Positions 42,988 through 51,983 of a DNA stretch of 64,000 nucleotides are shown in pieces. Positions within the stretch are counted from its first letter, which is position 1. Every line of letters begins with the position of its first letter. Source of the DNA: Burkholderia pyrrocinia. GTDB taxonomy: Bacteria; Pseudomonadota; Gammaproteobacteria; Burkholderiales; Burkholderiaceae. The notes beneath the pieces were generated by a model. It did not search any database, was not told the DNA's origin, and saw only the letters and a program-made list of their open reading frames with translations. Position numbers and translations under genes: made by a program. The stretch lies in NCBI RefSeq assembly GCF_018417535.1, contig NZ_CP070977.1, positions 2,976,001-3,040,000 of the forward strand, read 5' to 3'.

Positions 42988-44418
42988 TCAAAGCACCTTG
43001 CCGGGATTCAGGATGCCGCGCGGGTCCAGCGCGGCCTTCAGGCGCCGCATCAGCCCGATTTCAGCGTCGCTGCGCGTGTGCGCGAGATAAGGACGCTTCA
43101 GCGCGCCGATCCCGTGCTCCGCCGACACCGAGCCGCCCATGTCCCGCACCACCGCGTACACGCAGTGATCGAGCGCGTCGGCGTCCGCGTCGGTCATGCC
43201 GGCCAGCGACACGCCGATATGCACGTTGCCGTCGCCGACATGGCCGAAGAACAGGCACGTGACGTCCGGCCAGCGCGAGCGCAGCGCCGCCTCGCAGCGT
43301 TCGGCGAACGCGCCGAGCTCGCCGGTCGGCAAACTCACGTCGAAGTTGACGAGCTGCGGCAGCGCATCGATCGCGAGGCCTTCGCGCAGCGTCCACAGGT
43401 CGCGCGCCTGCCGCTCCGACGTCGCGAGCACCGCGTCGTCCACCAGCCCTGCATCGATCCCCGCCGCGAGGCCGGTTTCCAGCGCGTGATACGCGTCGCC
43501 GCCCGGCGCGCTCGTCGCGCACTCGATCAGCACCGCGAAACCGCCGTCGCCCGTGAACGGCGCGGCAACGCCCGGCGTATGGCGCGCGACGTAGTCGTAG
43601 AACGCCGGCCACATCGCCTCGAAGCTGACGACCTCGGGCAGCGTGCGCACGCGGTTCCACAATGCGGCCACCGCGTCGTAGTCGCGCACGCGGCACAGCG
43701 CCGTGGCCGGTGCGGCGAGCAACGGGTGCAGCCGCAGCACGGCGCGCGTGACGACGCCGAGCGTCCCCTCGCTGCCGATGAACAGCTGCTTCAGGTCGTA
43801 GCCCGCGTTGTTCTTCAGCATCCGGTTCATCGACGACACGACCGTGCCGTCCGCGAGCACGGCCTCGAGCCCGAGCACCTGCTCGCGCATCATCCCGTAA
43901 CGGATCGCGCGCGTGCCGCCCGCATTGGTCGCGAGCATGCCGCCGATCTGGCACGAGCCGCGCGCGCCGAGATCGACGCCGAACGTGAAGCCCGCCGCTT
44001 CCGCGGCTTCCTGCACCGTCTGCAGCGGCGTCCCGGCGCGCACGGTCATCGTGCCGGCCGCCGCATCGAGCGCTTCGATACCCGCGAAGCGCTCCATCGA
44101 CAGTACGACCTCGCCGCCGAGCGCGACGGCGCCGCGTGCGAGCCCCGTCAGCCCGCCTTGCGGCACGACCGGCTGGCCGAGCCGCGCGCACAGTGCGAGC
44201 GTGCGCGACACGTCGTCGACGCTGCGCGGGCGCACCAGCGCGCGCGGCCGTACGCCGACCGGCTCGTTGTACGCGGTGAAGTAGCGTGGATCGATGTCGG
44301 CCGAGCGCGTGACGAGCGCGTCGCCCAGTTCGGCGACGAGCACGGCTTCGAGCGCATCGCCCGACAGCGGCGCGCCGTCCTGTTCGCCGCTCGCGGCGGC
44401 CGGGTTCGGATTCTGCAT
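42988..44418 (-). CDS. FAD-linked 2-hydroxyacid dehydrogenase (GlcD/D2HGDH-like)
   Basis: A 476-residue flavoenzyme of the PCMH/FAD-oxidase C-terminal family. The FAD domain has VVPQGGLTGLARGAVALGGE, DLGARGSCQIGGMLATNAGG and NNAGYDLKQLFIGSEGTLGV. The C-terminal domain ends with FFGHVGDGNVHIGVSLAG, SVSAEHGIGALKRPYLAHTR and LKAALDPRGILNPGKVL, carrying the conserved His-Gly pairs for metal and substrate. Members oxidise D-lactate, D-2-hydroxyglutarate or glycolate. It is 15 bp after the binding-protein gene on the same strand, in a set with an aminotransferase, so a role in amino-acid-derived hydroxyacid use is plausible. The start ATG 44418 has only a weak ribosome binding site. Confidence 0.88.
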   Translation of the reverse strand: MQNPNPAAASGEQDGAPLSGDALEAVLVAELGDALVTRSADIDPRYFTAYNEPVGVRPRALVRPRSVDDVSRTLALCARLGQPVVPQGGLTGLARGAVALGGEVVLSMERFAGIEALDAAAGTMTVRAGTPLQTVQEAAEAAGFTFGVDLGARGSCQIGGMLATNAGGTRAIRYGMMREQVLGLEAVLADGTVVSSMNRMLKNNAGYDLKQLFIGSEGTLGVVTRAVLRLHPLLAAPATALCRVRDYDAVAALWNRVRTLPEVVSFEAMWPAFYDYVARHTPGVAAPFTGDGGFAVLIECATSAPGGDAYHALETGLAAGIDAGLVDDAVLATSERQARDLWTLREGLAIDALPQLVNFDVSLPTGELGAFAERCEAALRSRWPDVTCLFFGHVGDGNVHIGVSLAGMTDADADALDHCVYAVVRDMGGSVSAEHGIGALKRPYLAHTRSDAEIGLMRRLKAALDPRGILNPGKVL

Positions 44419-44433
44419 CGCGCGCGGCCCCGC

Positions 44434-45222
44434 TTACTTCGTCGAGATGTCGATATCGCCGAAATACTTCAGCCCGAGCGACTTCACCGTGCCGTCCGCC
44501 TTCAGCTTGTCGATCGCCGCATCGAGCTTCGCCTTCAGCGCGTCGTCGCCCTTGCGCAGGCCGAATGCGATGCCGCTGCCGAGGATCCGGTCGTCGTGCA
44601 CGGGCTGGCCGACGAACGAGAAGCCCTTGCTGTCCGGGCGCGACAGGAAGCCGCGCTGGCCGGACGGTGCCAGCACGAGCGTCGCATCGAGGCGGCCCGA
44701 CACGAGATCCGCATACGCCTGGTTCTGGTCCTGGTACGCGACGATCGCGACGCCGGCCGGCTCCCAGTGCGCCTTCGCGAAGGTTTCCTGGATCGACGCC
44801 TGCAGCACGCCGACGCGCTTGCCCTTCAGCGATTCGGGCGTCGGCAGCAGGCCGCTGCCGGTGCGCGCGATCAGCTGGGTCGGCACGCGATAGATGATCG
44901 TCGTGAAGTCGATCGCCTGGCGCCGCTGCTCGGTCGCGTTCATCGCCGAGTTGATCGCGTCGAACTTGCGGCCCTTCAGCGCGGGAATCAGGCCGTCGAA
45001 CGACGTCTCGACCCATTTGCACGACAGCTTCGCCGTCTGGCAGACGGCATTGCCGACGTCGATGTCGAAGCCCTGCAGGTCGCCGTTCGGCGCTTTCGAT
45101 TCGAACGGCGGGTATTGCGCTTCAAGGCCGAAGCGCAGCGTCTGCGCGTCGGCGAGCGCCGCGCCGGAGCCGATGGCGCACGCGAGTGCGAATGCGAGTT
45201 TCAGGGTTGCCGTGTGCTTCAT
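44434..45222 (-). CDS. Periplasmic amino-acid-binding protein (SBP family 3)
   Basis: A 262-residue protein. A signal peptide (MKHTATLKLAFALACAIGSG, cut near ALA-DA) is followed by LRFGLEAQYPPFESK, LQGFDIDVGNAVC, CKWVETSFDGLIPALKGRK and FDAINSAMNATEQRRQAIDF, typical of lysine/arginine/ornithine-type and polar amino-acid binding proteins. ATG 45222 has AAGGAG eight bases upstream. It is an orphan: no permease or ATPase gene of an ABC importer accompanies it. It lies between the aminotransferase gene (58 bp) and the FAD dehydrogenase gene (15 bp) on the same strand, and may feed a transporter encoded elsewhere. Confidence 0.9.
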   Translation of the reverse strand: MKHTATLKLAFALACAIGSGAALADAQTLRFGLEAQYPPFESKAPNGDLQGFDIDVGNAVCQTAKLSCKWVETSFDGLIPALKGRKFDAINSAMNATEQRRQAIDFTTIIYRVPTQLIARTGSGLLPTPESLKGKRVGVLQASIQETFAKAHWEPAGVAIVAYQDQNQAYADLVSGRLDATLVLAPSGQRGFLSRPDSKGFSFVGQPVHDDRILGSGIAFGLRKGDDALKAKLDAAIDKLKADGTVKSLGLKYFGDIDISTK

Positions 45223-45280
45223 CGTGATCTCCTTGTGTCCGGTCGATGCGACGTCCCCGTCGCCGGTTTCCGTACGGGCC

Positions 45281-46435
45281 TTACAGCGAACGCAGCCGCC
45301 GCGCGCCTTCGACCAGCGTCGCGTCGTCCTTCGAAAAACTGAGCCGGATCACGCCGGCGTCGGTGCCGTCGGTATAAAACGCCGACAGCGGAATCGTCGC
45401 GACGCGCGCATCGCGGATCAGGCGCAGCACGAAGTCGCTGTCGCGTTCGTCCGAGAAGTGCCGGAAGCGCGCGAGCATGAAGAACGAGCCTTCGCTCGGC
45501 AGCAGCTCGAAACGCGAATCGGCCAGCTCGCGCGCGAGCAGGTCGCGCTTGGCCTGGTAGAACGCCGACAGGCCGAGATAGCTGTCCGGCCGCGCGAGGA
45601 TCTCCGCGAACGCGACCTGCATCGGCGTGTCGGCCGCGAACACCATGAACTGGTGCACCTTGCGGATCTCGTCCATCAGCCCGGCCGGCGCGAGGCAATG
45701 ACCGACCCGCCAGCCCGTCACGTGGAACGACTTGCCGAACGACGACACGATCACGCTGCGCTCGGCCAGCTCTCGGTGGCGCGCCACGCTCTGGTGCTGC
45801 GCGCCGTCGAACACGACGTGCTCGTAAACCTCGTCGGACAGGATCACGATGCCCGTGTCGCGCGTGAGCTGCGCGAGCCGCTCGAGATCGTCGGCCGAGA
45901 ACACGGTCGCGGTCGGGTTGTGCGGCGTGTTCACGATGATCATCCGCGTGCGCGGCGTGATCGCCGCGGCCACCTCGTCCCAGTTCACGCGGAAATGCTC
46001 GGCCGACAGCTTGATCGCGACCGGCGTCGCGCCCTGCAGCCGCACGATCGGCGCATAGCTGTCGAACGACGGTTCGAAATAGATCACCTCGTCGCCCGGA
46101 TGCACGAGCGCGCTGATCGCCGCGTACAGCCCTTCGCTCGCGCTCGCGATCACGGTGATCTCGGTCGCCGGGTCGTAGCGCGCGCCGTACAGCGCCTCGG
46201 TCTTTTCGGCGAGCCGCTCGCGCAGCGCCATCACGCCAGCCATCGGCGCGTACTGGTTGTGCCCGTCGCGCATCGCGCGCGCGACGCCTTCGACGAGCGC
46301 CGGATCGGGCGCGAAATTCGGCGCGCCCTGCGACAGGTTCAACGCATCGTGTTGCGCGGCCAGTTGGCCGATCACCGTGAAGATCGTCGTCCCGACGTCG
46401 GGCAGTTTCGAACGGGGCGCGGTGGCGCTTCGCAT
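45281..46435 (-). CDS. Class I/II PLP aminotransferase (YbdL-like, methionine aminotransferase)
   Basis: A 384-residue PLP enzyme. ATG 46435 follows GAAGGAGGAGTC. It matches E. coli YbdL closely: SKLPDVGTTIFTVIGQLAAQ, HDALNLSQGAPNF, NQYAPMAGVMALRERLAEKT, EVIYFEPSFDSYAPIVRLQG, RMIIVNTPHNPTATVFSADD and the PLP lysine in VSSFGKSFHVTGWRVGH. YbdL transaminates methionine and aromatic amino acids with 2-oxoacids. It is the first gene of the three-gene same-strand set (aminotransferase, binding protein, FAD dehydrogenase). The 209-bp upstream space is shared with the TetR gene that is transcribed in the same direction further upstream. Confidence 0.9.
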   Translation of the reverse strand: MRSATAPRSKLPDVGTTIFTVIGQLAAQHDALNLSQGAPNFAPDPALVEGVARAMRDGHNQYAPMAGVMALRERLAEKTEALYGARYDPATEITVIASASEGLYAAISALVHPGDEVIYFEPSFDSYAPIVRLQGATPVAIKLSAEHFRVNWDEVAAAITPRTRMIIVNTPHNPTATVFSADDLERLAQLTRDTGIVILSDEVYEHVVFDGAQHQSVARHRELAERSVIVSSFGKSFHVTGWRVGHCLAPAGLMDEIRKVHQFMVFAADTPMQVAFAEILARPDSYLGLSAFYQAKRDLLARELADSRFELLPSEGSFFMLARFRHFSDERDSDFVLRLIRDARVATIPLSAFYTDGTDAGVIRLSFSKDDATLVEGARRLRSL

Positions 46436-46644
46436 GACTCCTCCTTCTGATGTCCTTCGGGCTGGCCCGCGCGACGCGCGGCCCTGCATCTGCCGCATGA
46501 TTTAGCCCCAGCCAATATCGGCGGACAATCGAAAGTTCGTCATGGCCGCCATGCATTTTTCTCATGGCTCGCGGTGTGAAGCACGCAGAAGCATGGCTGG
46601 CCCGCCAGCCTGACATGCAAATCAGGCATTACCCGTAGGGGATG

Positions 46645-47313
46645 CTACGCGCCCGCCGCCGCCAGATACGCGAGCAGCACGGCCCGCAGCTCGCCGCGCA
46701 ACGCGGCGAAGTCGAGCGCGGGCCCGAGCGTCAGCAGCGCCTGCGAGAGGCCGCCGTAGCAGACCGTGTGCGCCATCCGCGCGAGCCCGTCGAGCCGCGC
46801 GGCCGGCGGCGGATCGGCCGCGCGCGCAAGCGCGTCGCGCCACAGTGCGACATACGCGTCGTAATGCCGGCGATATGCGGCGAGCGGCGACACCTGTCGC
46901 TCCAGCGCGAAGAACGCGCCCCACAGCGCCGCGTCGGCGCCGATCGCGTCGACCTGCAGGTCGACGAGCGCGGCGGCGAGTTCGGCCCGCGGCGCGCCGC
47001 GCAGCCGCTCGGCCACATCGCGCAGCCGGTCGGCGATCGCCAGCACGTGCCGGTGGATGCAGAACGCCGCGAGGCTCTGCTTGTCGCCGAAATACTCGTA
47101 GAAGGTGCCGATGCTCACGCCCGCGACGGCCGCGATCTCGCGGATCGTCGCCTTCGCGTAGCCGCGTTCGAGCAAAAGCTGAACGAACGCCTGCTGCAGC
47201 GCGTCGGAGCTCGCCTGCGCGCGCGACTGGCGCGGCCGGCGACGCAACGCGGGCGCGGGTTGCGCCGCCGGCTGGCCGGGCGGCGCCGGAACCTGAACAT
47301 GTCGCGGCGGCAT
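46645..47313 (-). CDS. TetR-family transcriptional regulator
   Basis: A 222-residue regulator. The HTH lies at about residues 38-85: AFVQLLLERGYAKATIREIA, AVAGVSIGTFYEYFGDKQSL. An unusual Pro/Arg/Gln-rich N-terminal extension precedes it (VPAPPGQPAAQPAPALRRRP). The helical C-terminal ligand domain ends AALRGELRAVLLAYLAAAGA. ATG 47313 is used; the frame could extend upstream but the HTH spacing and the AT-rich dip support this start. It is divergent from the AidB-like acyl-CoA dehydrogenase gene with 121 bp between, so it probably represses that gene and the linked CoA ligase until an acyl-CoA or fatty-acid ligand appears. Confidence 0.88.
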   Translation of the reverse strand: MPPRHVQVPAPPGQPAAQPAPALRRRPRQSRAQASSDALQQAFVQLLLERGYAKATIREIAAVAGVSIGTFYEYFGDKQSLAAFCIHRHVLAIADRLRDVAERLRGAPRAELAAALVDLQVDAIGADAALWGAFFALERQVSPLAAYRRHYDAYVALWRDALARAADPPPAARLDGLARMAHTVCYGGLSQALLTLGPALDFAALRGELRAVLLAYLAAAGA

Positions 47314-47434
47314 ATTTGCTACTCTGGAATTCAGCAGGACATGCGTTTTACCGGGAGCCGGAACCGGCGCCGACGCGCCACCCTCGTTGCGTGACGCCGG
47401 CCGCCCGCGAAGCATGAGACCGGAGACCACCTCG

Positions 47435-49087
47435 ATGACCGAATCGACTCACGCCGTCACGAACCAGTTCGACGAACTCGTCGACTATAACCTCTTCGCG
47501 ACGGATATCGCGCTGCGCGACGCGCTCGCCCGCGCAGGCGCCGACTGGGCCGTGCCGCAGCTCGACGCGTACGGCGCGCGGCTCGGCAGCGCCGACACCG
47601 CGCAACTCGCCGACGAAGCGAACCAGCACCCGCCGGAACTGCACACGTTCGACCGGCGCGGCCGGCGCATCGACCGTGTCGATTTCCACCCGGCGTGGCA
47701 CGCGCTGCTCGGCCAGTACCGCCACGAAGGCTTCGTGTCGCTCGCATTCCGCGATACGCGCCGCGGCCGCTGGGCCGCGACCGCCGCCGGCTTCTACCTG
47801 CACGGCCAGATCGAGGCCGGCACGCTGTGCCCGGCGACGATGACGCAGGCCGCGATTCCCGTGCTGCAGAAGGAACCCGCATTGTGGGGCCTGCTGCGCG
47901 ACAAGCTCTACAGCGACGACTACGATCCGCGCGACGTGCCGGTCGCCGACAAGCGCTCGATCTGGTTCGGCATGGGGATGACCGAGAAACAGGGCGGCTC
48001 CGACGTGCGCGCGAACACGACGCTCGCGACCGCCGTCGGCGCGGGCGGGCGCGGCGGCGAATACCGGCTGCGCGGCCACAAGTGGTTCTTCTCCGCGCCG
48101 ATGTGCGATGCGCACCTCGTCGTCGCACACACCGAAGGCGGGAGCCCGTCGTGCTTCTACGTGCCGCGCTGGCGGCCGGACGGCACGAAGAACGCCGTCG
48201 AGATCCAGCGGCTGAAGAACAAGGTCGGCAACCGCAGCAACTCGAGCAGCGAGATCGAGCTGAACGACGCGTGGGGCATCATGCTCGGCGACGAAGGCCG
48301 CGGCATCCCGACCATCATCGAGATGGCCACCTACACGCGGCTGAACTGCGTGCTCGGCAGCGCGGCGATGCTGCGCCAGGGCGTCGTGCAGGCGATCGCG
48401 TACACACGCCAGCGCCATGCGTTCGGCCGCGCGCTCGCCGAGCAGCCGCTGATGCGCACCGTGCTCGCCGATCTCGCGCTCGAAAGCGAGGCCGCGCTCG
48501 CGCTCGCGATGCGCGTCGCCGATGCGTTCGAGCGCGACGACTCGCCGCGCGAACGCGCATGGAAGCGGATCGTCACGCCCGCCGTGAAATTCTGGGTCTG
48601 CAAGCGCGCGGTCGAGCTGACCGGCGAGGTGATGGAAGTGTTCGGCGGCAACGGCTATGTCGACGACGGCCCGATCGCGCGGCTGTTCCGCGAGGCGCCC
48701 GTCAACTCGATCTGGGAAGGCTCGGGCAACGTGATGTGCCTCGACGTGCTGCGCGCGGTGTCGCGCGAGCCCGACGCGGCCGCCGCGCTGTTCGCCGAAC
48801 TCGCCGACCTCGGTGCGGGCGAACCGCGCATCCGCGCGGCGCTCGACGCGCTTCGCGCGATGCTCGCCGCGCCGGCCGACACGCTCGAAGGGTCGGGCCG
48901 CGTGTTCGCGCAGCGGCTCGCAATCGTCGCGCAGGCGTGCCTGCTGCGCCGCGATGCGCCGGCGGCCGTCGCCGATGCGTTCGTCGCGACGCGGCTCGCC
49001 GCGCCCGACTGGGGCCGCATCGCGGGCGGCTTCGATCCGCAAGCGATCGACGTCGCCGCGCTGCTGCAGCGCGCGTACCCGGCCTGA
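47435..49087 (+). CDS. AidB-like acyl-CoA dehydrogenase
   Basis: A 550-residue flavoprotein of the AidB branch of acyl-CoA dehydrogenases. It follows E. coli AidB block by block: HPPELHTFDRRGRRIDRVDF, HPAWHALL, IEAGTLCPATMTQAAIPVLQ, WFGMGMTEKQGGSDVRANTT, GHKWFFSAPMCDAHLVVAHT, VGNRSNSSSEIEL and the catalytic glutamate region VNSIWEGSGNVMCLDVLR. ATG 47435 follows GGAGA eight bases upstream; the longer upstream frame is unlikely. AidB in E. coli protects DNA during alkylation stress and binds DNA, but here the gene heads a unit with an acyl-CoA ligase, which fits fatty-acid or branched-acyl metabolism. Either role is possible. Confidence 0.9.
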   Translation: MTESTHAVTNQFDELVDYNLFATDIALRDALARAGADWAVPQLDAYGARLGSADTAQLADEANQHPPELHTFDRRGRRIDRVDFHPAWHALLGQYRHEGFVSLAFRDTRRGRWAATAAGFYLHGQIEAGTLCPATMTQAAIPVLQKEPALWGLLRDKLYSDDYDPRDVPVADKRSIWFGMGMTEKQGGSDVRANTTLATAVGAGGRGGEYRLRGHKWFFSAPMCDAHLVVAHTEGGSPSCFYVPRWRPDGTKNAVEIQRLKNKVGNRSNSSSEIELNDAWGIMLGDEGRGIPTIIEMATYTRLNCVLGSAAMLRQGVVQAIAYTRQRHAFGRALAEQPLMRTVLADLALESEAALALAMRVADAFERDDSPRERAWKRIVTPAVKFWVCKRAVELTGEVMEVFGGNGYVDDGPIARLFREAPVNSIWEGSGNVMCLDVLRAVSREPDAAAALFAELADLGAGEPRIRAALDALRAMLAAPADTLEGSGRVFAQRLAIVAQACLLRRDAPAAVADAFVATRLAAPDWGRIAGGFDPQAIDVAALLQRAYPA

Positions 49088-49137
49088 CGCCGGTTCGTCC
49101 GCCTGAGTTCGCCTTCGTTCGTCCGCCCGGAGCCCTG

Positions 49138-50646
49138 ATGAACCTCGTCGCCGCCCTCGACCGCGCCGCCCGCGCGACGCCCGACAAGCCGTTCCTCGTC
49201 AGCGAATCCGCGACGATCACCTATGCCGCCGCGCGCGAGCGCTCGCACCGCGCGGCGGCCATGCTGAGCGCGCTCGGCATCGCGGCCGGCGACCGTGTCG
49301 CCGCGATGTGCTTCAACACGCCGTCCTTCGTCGACCTGATGTTCGGCGTGTGGCGGCTCGGCGCGACGTTCGTGCCGGTCAACCACAAGCTGCAGGCGCC
49401 GGAAGTCGACTACGTGCTCGAACACAGCCGCAGCAAGGCGCTCCTGTTCGACGTGGCGCTCGCGCCGGTGGTCGAACGCATCGTTCATCCGGCGCGGCGG
49501 CTCGTGACCGAAGGCGAGCTGGACGGCGTGCCGTGCTTCGACACGATGTGTACGACGATGGACGGCGTCGCGGGCATCGAGCCGGCCGACGGCGACATCG
49601 CGCAGATCCTCTACACGTCCGGCACGACCGGACGCCCGAAAGGCTGCATGCACAGCCACCGCACCGTGACGCTCGCCGCGATGTCGGCGGCGCTCGCGAC
49701 CGGCATCGGCCGCAACGAGCGCACGCTGATGGCGATGCCGATCTGGCATTCGTCGCCGCTCAACAACTGGTTCGGCGGCACGCTGTACGCGGGCGGCACC
49801 GTCGTGCTGCTGCGCGAATACCATCCGCTGCGCTTCCTGCAGGCCGTCGAGCGCGAGCGCGTGACGCTGTATTTCGGCGCGCCGGTGTCGTACACGCTGC
49901 CGCTCGACACGATCGACGGCTTCGCGGCGTTCGACCTGTCGAGCGTGCGCGCGTGGCTGTACGGCGGCGGCCCGATCGGCGCCGAGCAGGCCGAACGGCT
50001 CGCGCGTGCGTATCGCAGCGATGCGTTCTTCCAGGTGTACGGAATGACGGAAACGGGGCCGGCCGGCACGACGCTGTATCCGGACGAGCAGATCGCGAAG
50101 GCCGGTTCGATCGGCCGCCACGGCGGCCCGGGCGTCGACCTTCGCGTCGTGCGGATGGACCGCATCGACGCGCAGCCGGGCGAGACCGGCGAGATCTGGC
50201 TGAAGGCCGACAGCATGATGCTCGGCTATCTCGACGACGCGGCCGCGACGCGCGCCGCGTTCGCACCGGGCGGCTGGTATCGCACCGGCGACATCGCGCG
50301 GATCGATCAGGATGGCTATCTGTTCATCGTCGACCGGCTGAAGGACATGATCGTGACCGGCGGCGAGAACGTCTATTCGAAGGAAGTGGAAGACGTGCTC
50401 GGCGCGCATCCGGACATCGCCGAGGCGGCCGTCGTCGGCGTCCCGCATCCCGACTGGGGCGAGACGGTCGTCGCGCACGTCGTGCTGCGCGCGGGCGCGG
50501 TGCCCGATGCGGACGCGCTGCGCGCGTTCTGCGGCGAGCGGCTCGCCGCGTACAAGATCCCGCGCGAGTTCGCGTTCGCGCAGGCGCTGCCGCGCACGCC
50601 GACGGGCAAGCTGCAGAAGTTCCTGCTGCGCGTGCGCAGCGAGTAG
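49138..50646 (+). CDS. AMP-dependent acyl-CoA ligase
   Basis: A 502-residue ANL-superfamily enzyme that activates a carboxylic acid as acyl-AMP and then forms the CoA thioester. Core motifs: P-loop YTSGTTGRPKGCMHSH, YGMTETGPAGTT (A5), GWYRTGDIARID with VDRLKDMIVTGGENVYSKEV, and the A10 lysine in PTGKLQKF. The start at 49138 lies 51 bp after the AidB-like gene, so both belong to one transcript ended by the terminator at 50665. Medium-chain or aromatic acids are common substrates in this subgroup; the actual one is unknown. Confidence 0.92.
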   Translation: MNLVAALDRAARATPDKPFLVSESATITYAAARERSHRAAAMLSALGIAAGDRVAAMCFNTPSFVDLMFGVWRLGATFVPVNHKLQAPEVDYVLEHSRSKALLFDVALAPVVERIVHPARRLVTEGELDGVPCFDTMCTTMDGVAGIEPADGDIAQILYTSGTTGRPKGCMHSHRTVTLAAMSAALATGIGRNERTLMAMPIWHSSPLNNWFGGTLYAGGTVVLLREYHPLRFLQAVERERVTLYFGAPVSYTLPLDTIDGFAAFDLSSVRAWLYGGGPIGAEQAERLARAYRSDAFFQVYGMTETGPAGTTLYPDEQIAKAGSIGRHGGPGVDLRVVRMDRIDAQPGETGEIWLKADSMMLGYLDDAAATRAAFAPGGWYRTGDIARIDQDGYLFIVDRLKDMIVTGGENVYSKEVEDVLGAHPDIAEAAVVGVPHPDWGETVVAHVVLRAGAVPDADALRAFCGERLAAYKIPREFAFAQALPRTPTGKLQKFLLRVRSE

Positions 50647-50664
50647 CCCCCCGCTCACGCCGAT

Positions 50665-50702
50665 AAAAAAAGCCACCGGGCCCGACGGCCCGGTGGCTTT
50701 TT
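50665..50702. terminator. Bidirectional terminator between the acyl-CoA ligase and livK-like genes
   Basis: AAAGCCACCGGGC and GCCCGGTGGCTTT pair around a short loop, with A7 on the left and T5 on the right. It lies between convergent genes and can serve both. Confidence 0.93.
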
Positions 50703-50759
50703 CGCATGATCCGCCCGCCGGGCAACGACCTTCGCCGCCGCCCGCGATTCACCGGCTGC

Positions 50760-51899
50760 TTACTTGCCGCCGATGCTCTTCAGCGGCTTCCACTCGCCCT
50801 TCTCGACCTTGTACATCGTGATGCCGCCGTTCTTCAGGTCGCCCTTCGCGTCATACGCGACGTGCGTCGACGTGACGCCCGCCATGTCGCTCTTCGCGAG
50901 CACCGGCAGGTACTTCGCCGGATCGGTCGAATCGGCCTTCTTCATCGCGTTGAGCATCGCCATCGCGCCGTCGTAGGCGTACGGCGAGTAGGTCTGCACA
51001 TCTTCGCCGAAGCGCTTCTTGTATTTGTCGGCGTAGGCCTTGCCGCCAGGCATCTCTTCGAGCGGGAGACCCGCCAGCGACGCGATCGTGCCTTCCGACG
51101 CATTGCCCGCGATCTTCAGGAACGTCGGCGTCTTCACCATTTCGCCGCTCATCAGCGGTGCCGTGATGCCGAGCGTCTTCATCTGCTTGACCATCGGCGC
51201 TGCCTGCGAATCCGCGCCGCCGTAGTAGACGAGGTCCGGCTTCACGGCCTTCAGCTTGGTCAGGATCGCCTTGAAGTCGACGGCCTTGTCGTTCGTGAAC
51301 TCGCGGTCGACGATCGTCGCGCCGCCGGCCTTCGCGGCCTTCTCGAACTGGTCGGCGAGACCCTGGCCGTAGGCCGTGCGGTCGTCGACGATCGCGATCT
51401 TCTTCATGCCGAGATCCTTCGACGCGAACGTACCGGCCACCGAGCCCTGCTGCGTGTCGGACGTCATCATGCGGAAGGTCGTCTTGTAACCCTGCTGCGT
51501 GTATTCCGGCGCCGTCGCCATCGCGATTTCCGGAATGCCCGCGTTCGCGTAGATGCGCGAAGCCGGGATCGTCGTGCCCGAGTTGAAGTGGCCGAGCATG
51601 CCCTTGATGCCGTCGTCGACGAGCTTCTGCGCGACCGTCGTGCCCGTGCGCGGGTCGGCCTGGTCGTCCTGCGTGCTGAGCACGAACTTCACCGGCTTGC
51701 CGCCGATCTTCGGGTTCGTCGCGTTGAAGTCTTCCAGCGCGAGCACGATCCCGTTCTGCATATCCTTGCCGTAGTGCGCCTGCGCGCCCGTCATCGGCCC
51801 TGCGTAACCGATCTTCACGTCATCCGCATGGGCCGTCCCCGCCAGCGACATGACGGCGACAAACGTCGCGCCTGCCAGCTTTTTCATCGTGTGTTGCAT
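50760..51899 (-). CDS. Branched-chain amino-acid-type periplasmic binding protein (LivJ/LivK-like)
   Basis: A 379-residue periplasmic receptor. A signal peptide (MQHTMKKLAGATFVAVMSLA, cut near AHA-DD) is followed by VKIGYAGPMTGAQAHYGKDM, DQADPRTGTTVAQKLVDDGI, GHFNSGTTIPASRIY and VVDDRTAYGQGLADQFEKAA-like segments of the LivK/AmiC family. ATG 51899 has AAGGAG five bases before it. It binds branched-chain or related amino acids for an ABC importer (LivFGHM), none of whose other parts are here. It follows putA by 84 bp on the same strand, so proline-linked expression is possible; with its own upstream space this is not certain. Confidence 0.92.
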   Translation of the reverse strand: MQHTMKKLAGATFVAVMSLAGTAHADDVKIGYAGPMTGAQAHYGKDMQNGIVLALEDFNATNPKIGGKPVKFVLSTQDDQADPRTGTTVAQKLVDDGIKGMLGHFNSGTTIPASRIYANAGIPEIAMATAPEYTQQGYKTTFRMMTSDTQQGSVAGTFASKDLGMKKIAIVDDRTAYGQGLADQFEKAAKAGGATIVDREFTNDKAVDFKAILTKLKAVKPDLVYYGGADSQAAPMVKQMKTLGITAPLMSGEMVKTPTFLKIAGNASEGTIASLAGLPLEEMPGGKAYADKYKKRFGEDVQTYSPYAYDGAMAMLNAMKKADSTDPAKYLPVLAKSDMAGVTSTHVAYDAKGDLKNGGITMYKVEKGEWKPLKSIGGK

Positions 51900-51983
51900 A
51901 GCATCTCCTTGGTACCAGGGTAAATGGAGCGGCTTCGGGATCGCCTAGCCGCTTCCTTTGTTTGATCCGAACGGCAAGGATGA

